From assembly GCF_000002235.5 (NCBI RefSeq), contig NW_022145551.1, forward strand, positions 1,779,001-1,843,000: a stretch of 64,000 nucleotides of DNA. Reading direction: 5' to 3'. Origin of the DNA: Strongylocentrotus purpuratus. Lineage: Eukaryota; Echinodermata; Echinoidea; Camarodonta; Strongylocentrotidae. The notes beneath the pieces are model-generated. The model was given only the letters and a program-made list of their open reading frames with translations, made no database searches and had not been told where the DNA came from. Within the stretch, counting starts at the first letter, position 1. Each line of letters opens with the position of its first letter. Made by a program: the position numbers and the translations under genes. This document shows, in pieces, positions 22,294 through 34,700 of the stretch.

Positions 22294-25200
22294 TATGTAC
22301 ATATAATAACGAAACTTAACATATTATTATGAATTTAAAGTATTATCCAAACTATCAGTTGAAAAAAGTGCAGGAGACCGCAATCATAAGCGAAGCTTGA
22401 CTTGGATGGCGGCCTCAAAAAGAAAAAAAAATCTTAAGGTAAAACTTAAAATTAAAAAATGTTTAAACGTTCTTTGTGTTTGAGTTTGTGAGTTTGTGAG
22501 TGTGCTGTGCAAGTGTGTGTGTAAGCGTGTGTGTGTGTGTGTGTGTGTGTGCATATGCGCGCAAGCGTGCGTGTTGTTATGTGTAGCGAATAGTGTATGT
22601 GCACGTAACTCTCTGTTGGATAGTGGAATGGAAACAAAATGTAGCCTTTCCAATAAAGGAAACCAAGAATACGAAATAGAATACGAAATTTGCAAACATG
22701 AGTTGCAATTAATGTGACCAAAATTTGAGATATGTATGATAATTGCCTACAGCATGTTGAAATCAATTATGTAGGTACTTCGATATAAAAGATTTTTTAA
22801 GAGATGCTTTAAAAGAATAGAGAGATGAACAATGCCTTATTGAATTTGGTAAGGAGTTCCAAACATCTGGTCCATGATGTCTTACTGACTTTTGGGCTAA
22901 AATTATTTTAGGATTTTCTAAGTGATAATTTGTTGAACAACGGGTGGGATATGTGTGAATGTTTGAGTTCAAACTGTAAATGTTGTGAAATAAGGATGGT
23001 AGTTGATTATGAGAATATTTATACATGAAAATGTTTGTCTGAAAAATTTGAATATCTTGTACTTTTAATGTTTTTAAACGATGAAATAGGTAGTAATTAT
23101 GCGAATCGCTCTCTTTTGAAGCAAAAATAAGGAATTAATTCTTGTTAAACTACAATTACCCCATACAATATTACAATATAGCACATGTGATAAGATTAGA
23201 GAATTGTATAATATAATCATAGATCTTTCAGAAAGAATTTTTTTTTTTTAACTTATACAGTATTCCGATATTCCTTGATAAGAAGTAAGAAATACTTGTA
23301 TCATCAGCAAAAATGATAACATTTAAGAGTAAAGAGGTTTCAATAATATCATTTATATAAATAATAAATAACAATGGACCCAATATAGATCCTTGCGGTA
23401 CTCTAATTTGTTTGATTCATGATTTTGGAAAGATACGTATTGTTGTCTGTCTTGTAAATAATTAGTAAACCATGAAAAAGCTTGACCTCTTACGCCATAG
23501 TATTGTAATTTATGAATTAATATTTTATGATCAATCGTATCAAAAGCTTTTGACAAGTCCATAAAAACTCCAATAATATGTTCAATGTTCGCAAAAGCCT
23601 TAATTATTCGGTAGAATGACCAGTTCGAAATCAGAACTGGTTAGGAATCAATGAATTATTTTTTAGTAAGAAAGTGTTGAGTCTTTTATATATTATTTTT
23701 TCAAGAATTTTAGAGATACTTGGTAATAATGATATTGGCCCATAATTACTTATTAGTGAGGAATCGTCCTTTTTATAAATAGGAATCACTTTAGCGATTT
23801 TAAGCAAATTTGGGCATACACCCGTTGAAATTGATAGGTTAAATATATATGTCAGGGGGGTTGCGATATTAAAGATTATTTGTTTCAATAAGTGAGCACT
23901 TATACAATCATGGCCACTAGATTTTGTAGAATTTAGGTGTTGAACCACATTAATAACTTCATAAACATTGGTTGGAGTAAGAAATAAGGAATTTTCACGT
24001 GGGAAATTCAAGGACTTACTGTAGTCCATGTCACCTGAATCAATATAGCTGCTAAATTAGGGCCTACATTTATATAGTACTCATTAAAAGCTTTTGAAAT
24101 TTGTATTGGATCTGTTGTTTGTTGTTCATCAATTAAGAAACATTTATTACTTTCTGTATTTTTATTGCCTAAGAGTTCCTTTACAGTTTTCCATAATAGA
24201 TTATTGTTAGTTTGATTACTTTCTATGTTGTTAGAGTAATATAACTTTTTGGACAATCGTATAAGAGATGTGAGATGATTCCTATACGTTTTATACTCCT
24301 TAAGCTTGTCGTTACATTGACTAGTAAGGGCTTCCTTATACAACTTATTACGAGCGACTATGGAGCGCAAAATACCCTTAGTTATCTATGGTTGTTTGGC
24401 CTTTTTTACTTTTTTTTATTTTGACAAAGGGTATATTCTTATGATAATATTATAATATAATTTTCAATTTTTTTTGCATATGCTACATTCACGTAAGATG
24501 CACATAATACATCAACCCATTCTTCTTGAGCTTAATCTAAGCTTAACGATTCAATATTTTGTTTTGTTTGTTTTCTATGCATTGCACAATTATTTTTAGT
24601 CATTTTTTAACAAAGTGAACTTTAGAAATAACAAATATCGGTAAATGGTCAGAAATATCGTAATACAACAGACCATTTATAAACTTATTATGAGCTACAT
24701 TCGACAAATATTATCAATTAGAGTTTGAGAAGTACATGATATTCTGGTCAGTTTATCAATATGTGAGTTAAATGCGTAAGATTGCAGTGTAGTACTAAAT
24801 TTCACAACGTGGTTATCATCAAAATTTAAAAGGTTAATGTTAAAATCGCCCATTATATAAACTTCTTTATTTTCTCGCGAAACATCAAGACATCTATCAA
24901 AATTATCCTATAAAATATCTATATTATGATTAGGGGGTCTGTACATTATGCCAACTATTATGTTTTTGGTTTTATCATTTAATATTTCAATAAACAAATC
25001 TTCAGCACCTTCGGTGTGTAAGTCAGACCTAACTTTAATTTTCAAATGATTATGTATGTATAGCGCTACTCCGCCTCCTCTACCATGGTCACGATCAAAG
25101 GGAAGCATTTGATAGTTTGGTATATTAAATAGACGTGGGGAATTGTTATGGAGCCAAGTTTGAGATAAGCCTATTATGGAAAATTGGAAGTTATTTAGTT

Positions 25201-25426
25201 GTAAAAAAAGTTCTTGCACGGACTCAAAATTCTTATTTAAACTTCTAGTATTAACATTAAATAGGCTAAAGTCAGGATTAGCTTGAAAATGCATGGAGTT
25301 TGAGTCATCGTACATTTGATCGCTATTATTAGATGAATTAAAACTAGAATTAAATTCTTCTACTGTATAATACTTGCTTTCAACATTTCTTAGACCTTGG
25401 TCAAAATTTGAGTTAGGAAAAATCAT
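22261..25426 (-). mobile_element. CR1/L2-like LINE remnant with endonuclease and reverse transcriptase
   Basis: Reading on the minus strand: an AP-type endonuclease piece at 25426-24908 (FNVNTRSLNKN, IIGLSQTWL, GRGGGVALYI, GIMYRPPN), a linker at 24370-24008, RT at 24029-23631 and 23562-23353 (KSSGHDCISAHLL, IPIYKKDD, MDLSKAFDTIDH), then [12 protein letters not shown] in another frame, FADD at about 23305, and a C-terminal piece at 23026-22763 with GPDVWNSLP. The frame breaks between pieces and the shift before the VPQG motif show it is dead. A 30-T run at 22261-22290 is probably its poly-A tail. Confidence 0.85.
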
Positions 25427-26231
25427 TCAGAATTTCGGAATATCTAAAATATACAAGAAGAGCCACAGAGAGCACGCTGTGTGAGTTTGTGTTCATGTGT
25501 GACAGTGTGAGTCTGTGCATGTAATTTTGTGAATGTGTGTATGTTCTTGTGTACATGGTTGTGCTAGTGCTGAAAATAAGAGTGTTGTAAGAAATCATAA
25601 GTGGAGGTAAAAATGGCAACATAATCATAATCACTTGCAGGTCTCAAAAGCAAAGTATTCGTAGCCCATGGGACATAAATATAGCTTCAGTTTCAAATAT
25701 AGATTCAGATTAATCATGCAAGTATATCGAGTTATTTTTTATTATTTAAATAAAGGTAACTTTAATATCTTGAATTGTGAAGATAGAAATTACAATTTAA
25801 AAGAAAATGTATAGAATTAAAGCGCAATTTAATGCGTACTTTAAGCATGCATTATTGGTTATGTTTTTAAATATAACCTCATGTGACGCAATATGTAAAA
25901 TTTCAACAACAACAGAAAGATGCTAAACTTAATCAAAGGAAAGGTTTAATTTGCACTCGTGATTAAACTACACAAATAATGGGAGACATTAACAAAAGTG
26001 AAGGTACGAGCAGCTGGTGAAATACGAGCCAGAACCTTGATGGCATAAAAAAACACACGAATGCACTCATTGGAATAAATTAAGTTTCACACGCTTTAGT
26101 TGGCCTTTCGAACAATACGTGTAGGTGATAAATGCCAGTGCTTGCACAAACATGGACGCTATGATATGCCACCCCCGCAACGCAACCGAAACCAATGCAC
26201 GAACCCCAGGAGAGCGCCCCGCCACAAATAT

Positions 26232-26275
26232 AGATGTCCTATTAATGTATTCATTTAGGGTTACATAATTATATA
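26232..26275 (+). repeat. Direct repeat flanking the LINE block (right)
   Basis: ATGTCCTATTAATGTATTCA then TTTAGGGTTACATA, matching 22096-22137 with a few changes. Confidence 0.6.
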
Positions 26276-26475
26276 GATGTCCTGTTATAAATGCAACATA
26301 ATGTATTCACAATTTTAAATGCACTATCTGAAGAAATAAAACTGAAACTGGTCAAAGTAAATATTAAAGTGAACTCTCAAGGATTTGTATTTCAATTATT
26401 TTGATCTGTTCTTGTATTTTACCGTGATGGAGGACTATCCCAATTCAATTGATTATTTTATATATAAACATACTA

Positions 26476-27328
26476 CACTGTCGCTCATATTGGTGGAATA
26501 TGTTTGTTTTACCCCAATTTATGGAATTATTTTAAAATAATTTAAAAATAATAGATCTAGATAAAAGTATACATTCTCAGATTTTATTGAATAATAATTT
26601 GCAAATGTGTGTTTTGCGTGACTGCTAAATCATGTGTATGCTTCTATGCTTATCAAATAGGGGACCTACGCCCTTAAGTCATAAAATGTCAGTAATGAGG
26701 ATTAATGCCCCACAAAAGGGCACTAATATAGCACATCGACACGGTTTTGATCCTGGGGCCTCACAGTTACAAGGCCATTGCGTTGACACTGAACCATGAC
26801 TGTACGCAGCGGGGGCTAGGGTAGGGGGCAGTTTCCATAACTTAAAAAAAAAACAGAAAATGCAATAATTTTCCAATAATTTATTGCATTTTACCCCGGT
26901 TCCCAACATAAACAAAATCCTCTGTGTGCCCATGCCTTGAGACATAATGCATGGCCACCAAGAAGATTTGTTTATGTTGGGGACCGGGGTAAAATGCAAT
27001 AAATTGCATTTTCTGTGTTTTTTTATATTTATGGAAACTGCCCCCTACCCTAGCCCCCGCTGCGTACAATCATGGTTCAGTGACAAAGCAATGGCCTCGT
27101 AACTGTGAGGCTCCAGGATCAAAACCGTGTCGATGTGCTATATTAGTGCCCTTTTGTGGGGCATTAATCATCCTTTTAGCAGTCACGCAAAACACACATT
27201 TGCAAATTATTATTCAATAAAATCTGAGAATGTATACTTTTATCTAGATCTATTATTTTTAAATTATTTTAAAATAATTCCATAAATTGGGGTAAAACAA
27301 AAATATTCCACCTATATGAGCGACAGTG
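26476..27328. mobile_element. Large foldback element, copy 2, carrying a SINE in both arms
   Basis: Same family as 16169-17101: CACTGTCGCTCAT ends with TA flanks, inverted arms, and the same SINE in both arms facing outward from the centre. This copy is about 80 bp shorter, mainly in the right arm near 27165-27185. Confidence 0.85.
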
Positions 27329-27537
27329 TATGAAAAGGTCGGAGGCTATCTTATTGATTGTTTGTATCGTCACTATGGTCAATCAAGATGGAATGAAGCA
27401 TTATCTTTAGGCACCAGCACTGGAGTTTGTTCATTGCACCGATACCATTTAGTTCAGTCGGCAGGGTACACACATTCGGTATCATTTGACTATCATGCCA
27501 TTGAACTGAAGGTAAAATAGAATAATAAGAGAGAAAT

Positions 27538-27629
27538 CAAGAGGGAGAGAGAGAGAGGAAGAGAGAGGGAGAGAAGGGAAGCGAGAGAGAGAGAGAGAGA
27601 GAGAGGGGAAGAGAGAGAGAGAGAAGGGA

Positions 27630-27661
<32 letters not shown>

Positions 27662-27662
27662 T
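27538..27662. repeat. GA microsatellite
   Basis: A long GAGAGA tract with GGGAA interruptions, about 500 bases upstream of the adhesion GPCR start. Confidence 0.85.
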
Positions 27663-27739
27663 CCTCTTATGTTAATACTGAGAGAGCTTTCTCGTGTGGA
27701 GAGTGACAGTAAATGACAAATAAGTGCAATAATGTTTTG

Positions 27740-28130
27740 AAGTTACTAATCACTTTTCTGTCTTCTATGCGCTTTTTTTTAATTTCTTTTTTACAGAAAT
27801 TAAGAATTCCGTTTTCGTACAAGAATTTTATGAAGTTATGAATCACTTTTATGTCCTGTACGCTATTTATTCTAATACAAACATTAATAAGTTCATTTTT
27901 GTATACGAAGTTAATAATTACTTTTCTGTCCTCTACGCCCTTTTTCTACAGAAACTAAGGATTTTATTTTCGTACAAGAATCACTTTTATGTCCTCTTCA
28001 CTATTTATTTTAATGCATAAACTAAGGAGTTCATTTCCGTACAAGAATTGTATAAAGTTACTAATCACTTTTCTGTCCTCCGTGCCATTTTTTGTTTTAT
28101 ACAGATACTAAGGAGTTAATTTTCGTCAGA
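27740..28130 (+). repeat. Five tandem ~75-90 bp units covering the first acceptor of the GPCR gene
   Basis: Units start near 27741, 27832, 27908, 27980 and 28055 with a GTTACTAATCACTTTTCTGTC-like core, and several continue as pyrimidine tract, ACAG, then A.ACTAAGGA.TT. The last unit supplies the acceptor at 28104 used for the first coding exon. Earlier units carry similar candidate acceptors at about 27796 and 27951. Confidence 0.7.
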
Positions 28131-28980
28131 GAACATCACAGCGTTAGATCCAAGAGCTTGTCTACCATGAAGGCGTTTCTAACCGTCCTTGCGACCAATT
28201 TGCTGGTTGCCATAGTATCGGGTCAGAATACTACGCTACCTGCAACGGAAGATGAGCCATTCGTCAACCCAGGAGAGATCGTTCCTGGGCTTACAATCCC
28301 ATATCTGATCAACGCTGCTGGCGGCATCTGGCAGCAGGATCGTGTCATTGATTCCATGGCCTATGCTTGCAGAGAGGTCCTACCTTATATAGGTTCGGTA
28401 ATACCAGAGGTAGACCAGAGAAGTCTGTATTGGGGTCCGGTCTGTGATGACGTCATCGAAGCTTCTGATGATCTAGATGCCTTTGACGCAACGGGGTGGT
28501 GTGATGATGACATAATCCCTATGATAATGATCACCAACTTGACGTCCCAGGGCAGTGATGGAAGATATCGCAGACAAGCAGGACCAACCACGGAATACCC
28601 TGAATCCATGGATAATCCCCTGGATATCATTGAAATCCTGACCAACATCACCAGAGACCTCTATGGAATCGACATCAACATGATCATCAATGACCCATCT
28701 ACAATCAACACCATCTGCACCAACGTCAAGGAGAATTTCTTGAGGCCATCTCTTCAAGATTTGACCTCTCAGTTCGCGGCTGAGTTGCTGAGTGCGTTGC
28801 TTCCCCGGGCAGCTCCACTGTGCCAAGACTGGGATGGTTTCCTCCAGGACTTCGGGATAAACTCTACCTCTCCAGAGTATCCTTTGATCCAGGATTTTGC
28901 TCGTATAGGATCTCAAGCTGTGGGGTACGACAACAGGGAGGAACTCTGTCAAGCTATCACTCAAACACTCTCCGTCCAAG
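28105..28980 (+). CDS. GPCR exon 1: 5' leader, signal peptide and first part of module 1
   Basis: An acceptor at 28104 suggests a 5' noncoding exon farther upstream. The start at 28167 (CTACCATGA) gives a clean signal peptide MKAFLTVLATNLLVAIVSGQ; an upstream in-frame ATG at 28092 lies before the acceptor. Cysteines fall at residues 68, 93, 112, 184, 219 and 261, and GRYRRQ lies at 132-137. The donor is GTAAGAG, phase 1. Confidence 0.8.
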
Positions 28981-31708
28981 GTAAGAGTTTCATTTAATGA
29001 TAAATTTGGGTACTAGTCATGATATTATATTGCTTTAGAAGGAAGAGTTGATTTACTGACACGTTTTTTGGAATAATGAAAATGAAAGAAAAATGGCATA
29101 GAATTTCTACCCCCGCATCTCATGGGTACTCTTTACACCCAACCTGTGGCATTAGAATTTGGGGCCTAACTTTTTAACTCGTGTCATAATAGTGAATGTA
29201 TATGAGAAGATAAACATCAGTCCATTTCAGGAGGGATTTCTACTTGATAAACTGCCAAACCGCTATCCAAATAACGATGAGGATTACAAAGTATTTTATA
29301 TGGTCAATATCAGAAATCCAACCTTCGCTTTATTAGTTTGATCACAATTATGCAATATACAAGAGAAGCTAGTATAACGTGTGTTTGTGCTGTTAAGATT
29401 ACTCCAAAAATTATTGATCTTATTTCCTGATGAGTTTTAAATGTCCTTTGCAACGATCAAAATCTTCTAAGGTCATATTTAACCACACCCAAATTATTGT
29501 TTAGTTTGTTTGTATATTTATTTTTGTTTTATTTATTTCGTCACAATACAGGTGACAATGGTGAAGCGAGACGGTCATTCTCAACGGATTTAATTCTCAG
29601 CCTTTTAGAAATCCCGACAAACTCCGCCAGGTGTTCAATGCTGGCCAATGGAATAGTCTATGACGTCATCGAACCAGTCATCAACATCGGCGACGAAATA
29701 ATGATTACCGATGAACAGCTTTACCAGTACACGGGATTCCAAAGACCGAACCCCCTTGATTCGCTCTGCATCTTCGTAGAGAATGCTTTCACAAGTGAGC
29801 TTACCATCATGATTATCTATTTATTCACTTATTTATCAGGAGAGTGCATTTATCGTATCATTCAAAGAAAAAGAAAGGGCTACACATGCAGAGTTAAAGG
29901 GTCACTCTAACCAAAATGTGCTAAAAAATGGAGAGAAAAAGACATGTAGAATAAATTTTGACGGAGATTCCGAATATGACATTGATTTTCCTTAGAAATC
30001 ATCAATAATTCTGGAATCCATTAAAAAAAATGACGACTCAAAACGCGCAGAAAAACAACCCAGTTTCAGTAATGACGCATTTGACGTCACTACAGGCGTC
30101 TTTCCGGTGAAAATGGGTGGTATTCCAGTAGCGCGTACTTTAATAGTTAGTTCACACTTTTATGGAGTGCCTGTTGCAAACTAATTTACCCCGTACAGAT
30201 CATTTTAATCCTTCAATGAAAAGTGACCAAAAAATTAATTTTGCAATGAAATGGGAAGAAAAAGATAATATGAGTATGAACTAAATTTCAACAAAGTCTT
30301 TGGTAGATTATCTTTGTCATGAATATTGAAGGAGGAAGATGAAACCTAGCATTCCATAGAAGTGTGAACTAAAATTCTTGTTTAGTCTGGACTTAGTCCC
30401 GGCTTAACTTATGAGAATACCACCCATTGTCTTTAAAAAGCTAACTATGATGTTAATTGAAAACAAGACATTTATCCGAAACATAATATGCACTTGATAA
30501 TCCCAGTACGTTTCTGGCAATTTCGTCATTCCTAATTATGAAATTATGAAATTATCAAATCGGACATGCCCGCAATGATGTCAAATGTGTCATCAAACCA
30601 CGTGACCGTATTACCTTTTTTAGTGGGGCGTAGCCCAGCAAGCATGAAAACTGTGAAAATGGATGGCTGTCATCATTTTTTAGCCCTCTCTATGTCTGTC
30701 TTAAGGACCTCTCACTATGAACATGACTGACAATGAGAGCGGACAAAATATACAGTTCCTCAGGTAGACAAAGGAACATCCCTTACTGCTGTAAAAATGT
30801 GTAGAACAGGTGTCACATGCATATTCACCTTTTTACATAATAGCTGTGAAGGGATGTTCCTTTGTCTACCTGAGGAACTGTATATTTTGTCCGCTCTCAT
30901 TGTCAGTCATGTTCATAGTGTCTAGTGGGTCTACGTAGCATGCAGGTTTGCGAATCCAGCTGCAAGGCCACCCAGCGAGAATTGCCTGGAGGAGCCAGAG
31001 CAGTGAGCATAAACAGTACACCGTGGAACTGCGATAACGATGAGCGTTTACGATGAGCGTTTCAAATCGGTCATTCTGCCTTCAAGATTGAGCTTAAACG
31101 CACCCTAAATCGTAGATCTGCCTCTTCCTAAATTAATAGACCGGTTTACTAACATATTCAAATCGAATGAATACTTTTTAAACAAATGTTGTTCTTGACA
31201 ACTTGACAGCTTGCCCGAGGCTTGCCATACAAAGCAGCATCTAACGTATCCTGACTGGATTCCAAGTATTGTAGTTCATTCATAGATAAAAGGTTAATAA
31301 ACAATTCGTCACTATTATATGTCCCCTAGGAAAGAAACATCCATAAATTTGAATATGTTAGTAAACCGATATATTGAGTTAGATTTATTTTCATGTGATA
31401 ATTATTATTGTAATCTTTGCCAATGATCTATAGCCTGTGAATGTGGTACATTTTAAGTTAAGTTTTATCACGATTACAAATATTTTCGAAAAACAAATGT
31501 AGGCTCAAATTGAAATGCGCCAATTATAGTGACTAATTACGCAAACCAAACATGTTTCTAACGGCTCGTCCAGACAAGGCGCGGCAAAACTTTGGCTTAA
31601 AAAAAAAAGATTATGTTTACATAAGGTGCAATACGTTTCACATGTCTATATGTTATGACACAGAGCTCAGTTGCCCTTCATATACACGTAACCCCCCCCC
31701 CCCCCAAA

Positions 31709-31739
<31 letters not shown>

Positions 31740-34700
31740 CAACAACAACAACAACAACAACAACAAAACAAAAACAAAACAACAACAACAACGTTAACAA
31801 CAACAAAGCCCCATATCCGAATAAAAAGCCCTAAGGGTTTGTTTTGCTTGGTACGCGGCAATACACCGTTTTCCTCTTGTGGTCAAGTTTACTCATGCCT
31901 GCCCTAGGACAAGCTATGTAATCACCTGATAGCGAGCGGCCGCATCACAATGGTCGGAATGCGAATTGCATTCATTTGCGTTGCTAGCTGGGTTAAGCTT
32001 TTTAACTTGTCCCGGCTGGCAACAAGCACTGCGTACCTTCTATTGGGGTGCGATAGTTTGTTGTCAGGTGTGCGTATGGCATTTTTAATTAGCGTTTGAT
32101 GATGGCGTGTGTATAAATTTTGGCCTCATAGGGAAAATCGTTTATTGACGTTTATAGTTGAGGATCGATTGTCGGATAGAGAATTAGACAACACAGTGGG
32201 CGGGTCTCTCGCGTGGGGTTTGGAATTACATGGTGTTATGCTGGGCGCGTCCGGGATCCGTGAATAAGGTAGCATATTTTGTACTTGTTCATTCACCTAT
32301 TCAATTGCTTTGATTTCTTTCCCCGGACGCGCCAGGCGTTACATGTGCCTTCCACACGCTTTGCAAGAGAGTTCTTCTCCATTTCTCTTTCTCCCTTTCT
32401 CTCTCTCTCTCTCTCTCTATCTCTCTTTCTTGCAGTCGTTCCTCTTACTGATTCGCGCGTAGCGGGTTAATTATCCGCAAATCTCAGCAATTGTAAATGT
32501 ATAGCCTTTTCTTGCTTTTAATTGTTTTGTTTCATTGGTTAACACGAAAGAGGACATGCAAGTGTTATGCTCAGCAGCTTGTGCATTATTTTTAAAATTT
32601 CTATTTACGTAATGTTTCTTTTAATTGTACCTGGACCCCCAGGAAGAACAGTGTCATATATTTTTATGACACTGAACGGGCAATCCAGCCAATCATTTTT
32701 AAGCAATCTATATACACATGTAATTTTTTTTTTTTTTAATTCTGTTATGTTTCATTTCGTTTTATGTCATATGTTATTTGTCTTTTTAATATGATTGGAA
32801 AATAAATACAATACAATACAATAAACAATAGGGTCTAGAACTTGCCATTGAGCTGATTTCTTGAAAATCCGAGCGATCGTTTTTGTTAATATTTATTGTT
32901 TCTCCTCCTTTCAAACCCCAGCTGTGGTGGATCTACCAGACCCAGTTCCATTCCGGTTCATCCCAGACACTAATCTGACTGTCGAGTTCTTTATCAACGC
33001 CGCAGGGGGAGTATGGATCCAGGAACGTACCATTGATTCTCTAGCCTTTGGATGCACTGAGATCCTGCCAGATTTTGAGTCCATGATACCCGATTTCCGC
33101 ACGTTCTCTGCTTTTTATGAGCCAGTCTGCAGAGAGGTACTTGTAGCAGCCAACGACCTGGCAGTCTTCGACGCAGAGAGTTCCTGTACTGATTTAACAG
33201 CTGTTTTTACTGATTTGATATCCACGGACGACGGCAACAGGAAGCGGAGGCAAGCAGATATGGCGGAGGAAGATATGTTTGATTTCATCGGAATCCTAAG
33301 TAATACTACCAAAGACCTCTACGGCTTGAACATCTCCGACCAATCCACCGTATGTCCCAATATCAAGCAGTTTCTAGAACCATCATTACCCGAAGTGGCC
33401 ACCAGATTTCTCACTGAGCTGACCAGCGCAGTGCTTCCTCAAGCAGCCCCCTACTTTTGTGAAGATTGGGAACAGTTCCTTTCAAGTGTCGGGATCTCCA
33501 AGACATCGCCCCACTATCCAATCATCTACGATTTGGCAGATATAGGATCTCAAATGCTTGGACATGACAGCAGGGATGCTATCTGCGAGGCCATTCAACA
33601 GGCTCTATCATATGGACGTAAGGCATTTAGGATCAATACGGACTTTACACTATCACCCCAATAGCATATTGATAATATTGGACCAGCCCCTTCCGACAGG
33701 GATCTTACACTCAGTATGGGAGTGGTTTTGTCTGTCCCGAAGCTTATCAAATATAAAGCCGTAACTTCTGCATTTGGATTTACAAAAATATGCTTCACAT
33801 AGGACTAACAATAATGTCTTTCATATTATTATATAACATAATTCTTAAAATAATTCTGAAATACTGCATATAAGTTTTTACATATTCATCTTGTAGAGTC
33901 AAAGACATATTGTTGCATTGCGTCGCATGGAATTTCGTTTGGTATCTCTCTATATAAGTTGTCCGATTGTTCCATTCTTTAACATATTTTGTATTCTATT
34001 TCGTGTGTACACATAGGGGCAGAACGGAGGGCCTTTGGCAGGGATGCTCTTGAGAGTTTCCTCGATATCTTCACCGACGTAGAGAGATGTATGATGATTG
34101 GGAATGACGCAATTGATGACATCATCGAACCTCTCTTCGGGATCGATGTTCCTGGGTTTGAAGTCACGAGCTACCTGATCTCTCGATACACCGGTTACAA
34201 TGGAGTTAAAGATATCTGCAATGCACTGGAAACGGCATTTACCGGTGAGTTTAAACGATTTCGTGCCTATGTTGGTCACTTCTACCCAATTAAATGGAAT
34301 TTTAGATTTGCACGTCGACATAGTGGACTGCTACGTGTGACGTCCTGGCAGTCACATTTGACGTCCTTTTAAAGGCACTGGCAGTGCCTTAACCCTAAAA
34401 AGGCCGGACTATTTGAGGTCTTAGTACAGCCGGGGTGGGGGCCATTATGGCCCCCCTTAAGATCTCGGCCGTGAAACTGTCGATCTCCGCGAAAATTTGC
34501 ACGCATGTCAAGTGAAGTGTATAGAATAATATGATAACTTTAATTTTTTGAAAAATTCACTCATTTGCATATTCATGGTAATTTATGCAAATAATTATAC
34601 ATTATCAAATGTCTATAAGTAATCAAAGCATTCAAGAAACAAAGGCATAATATTATCATAAATTAAGTCGGATCTTAAAGGACATTGAGAAATCAAGTTA

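Larger units (their letters stand above)
29795..32921 (+). other. Large intron between the two ectodomain modules
   Basis: It contains a sequence starting AAAGGGTCACTCTAACC at about 29896, the CACTA-ended foldback element, C and (CAAAA)n/(CAA)n tracts at 31690-31800, a CT tract at 32395-32425 and a LINE-like 3' tail near 32826. No exon was recognised. An old tandem duplication of exons 1-2 would leave its junction here. Confidence 0.6.

Noticed and set aside
28473..28979. 168-codon minus-strand frame opposite GPCR exon 1
   Set aside because: Shadow of the real coding exon; the plus frame has a signal peptide, splice sites and a homologous duplicate.
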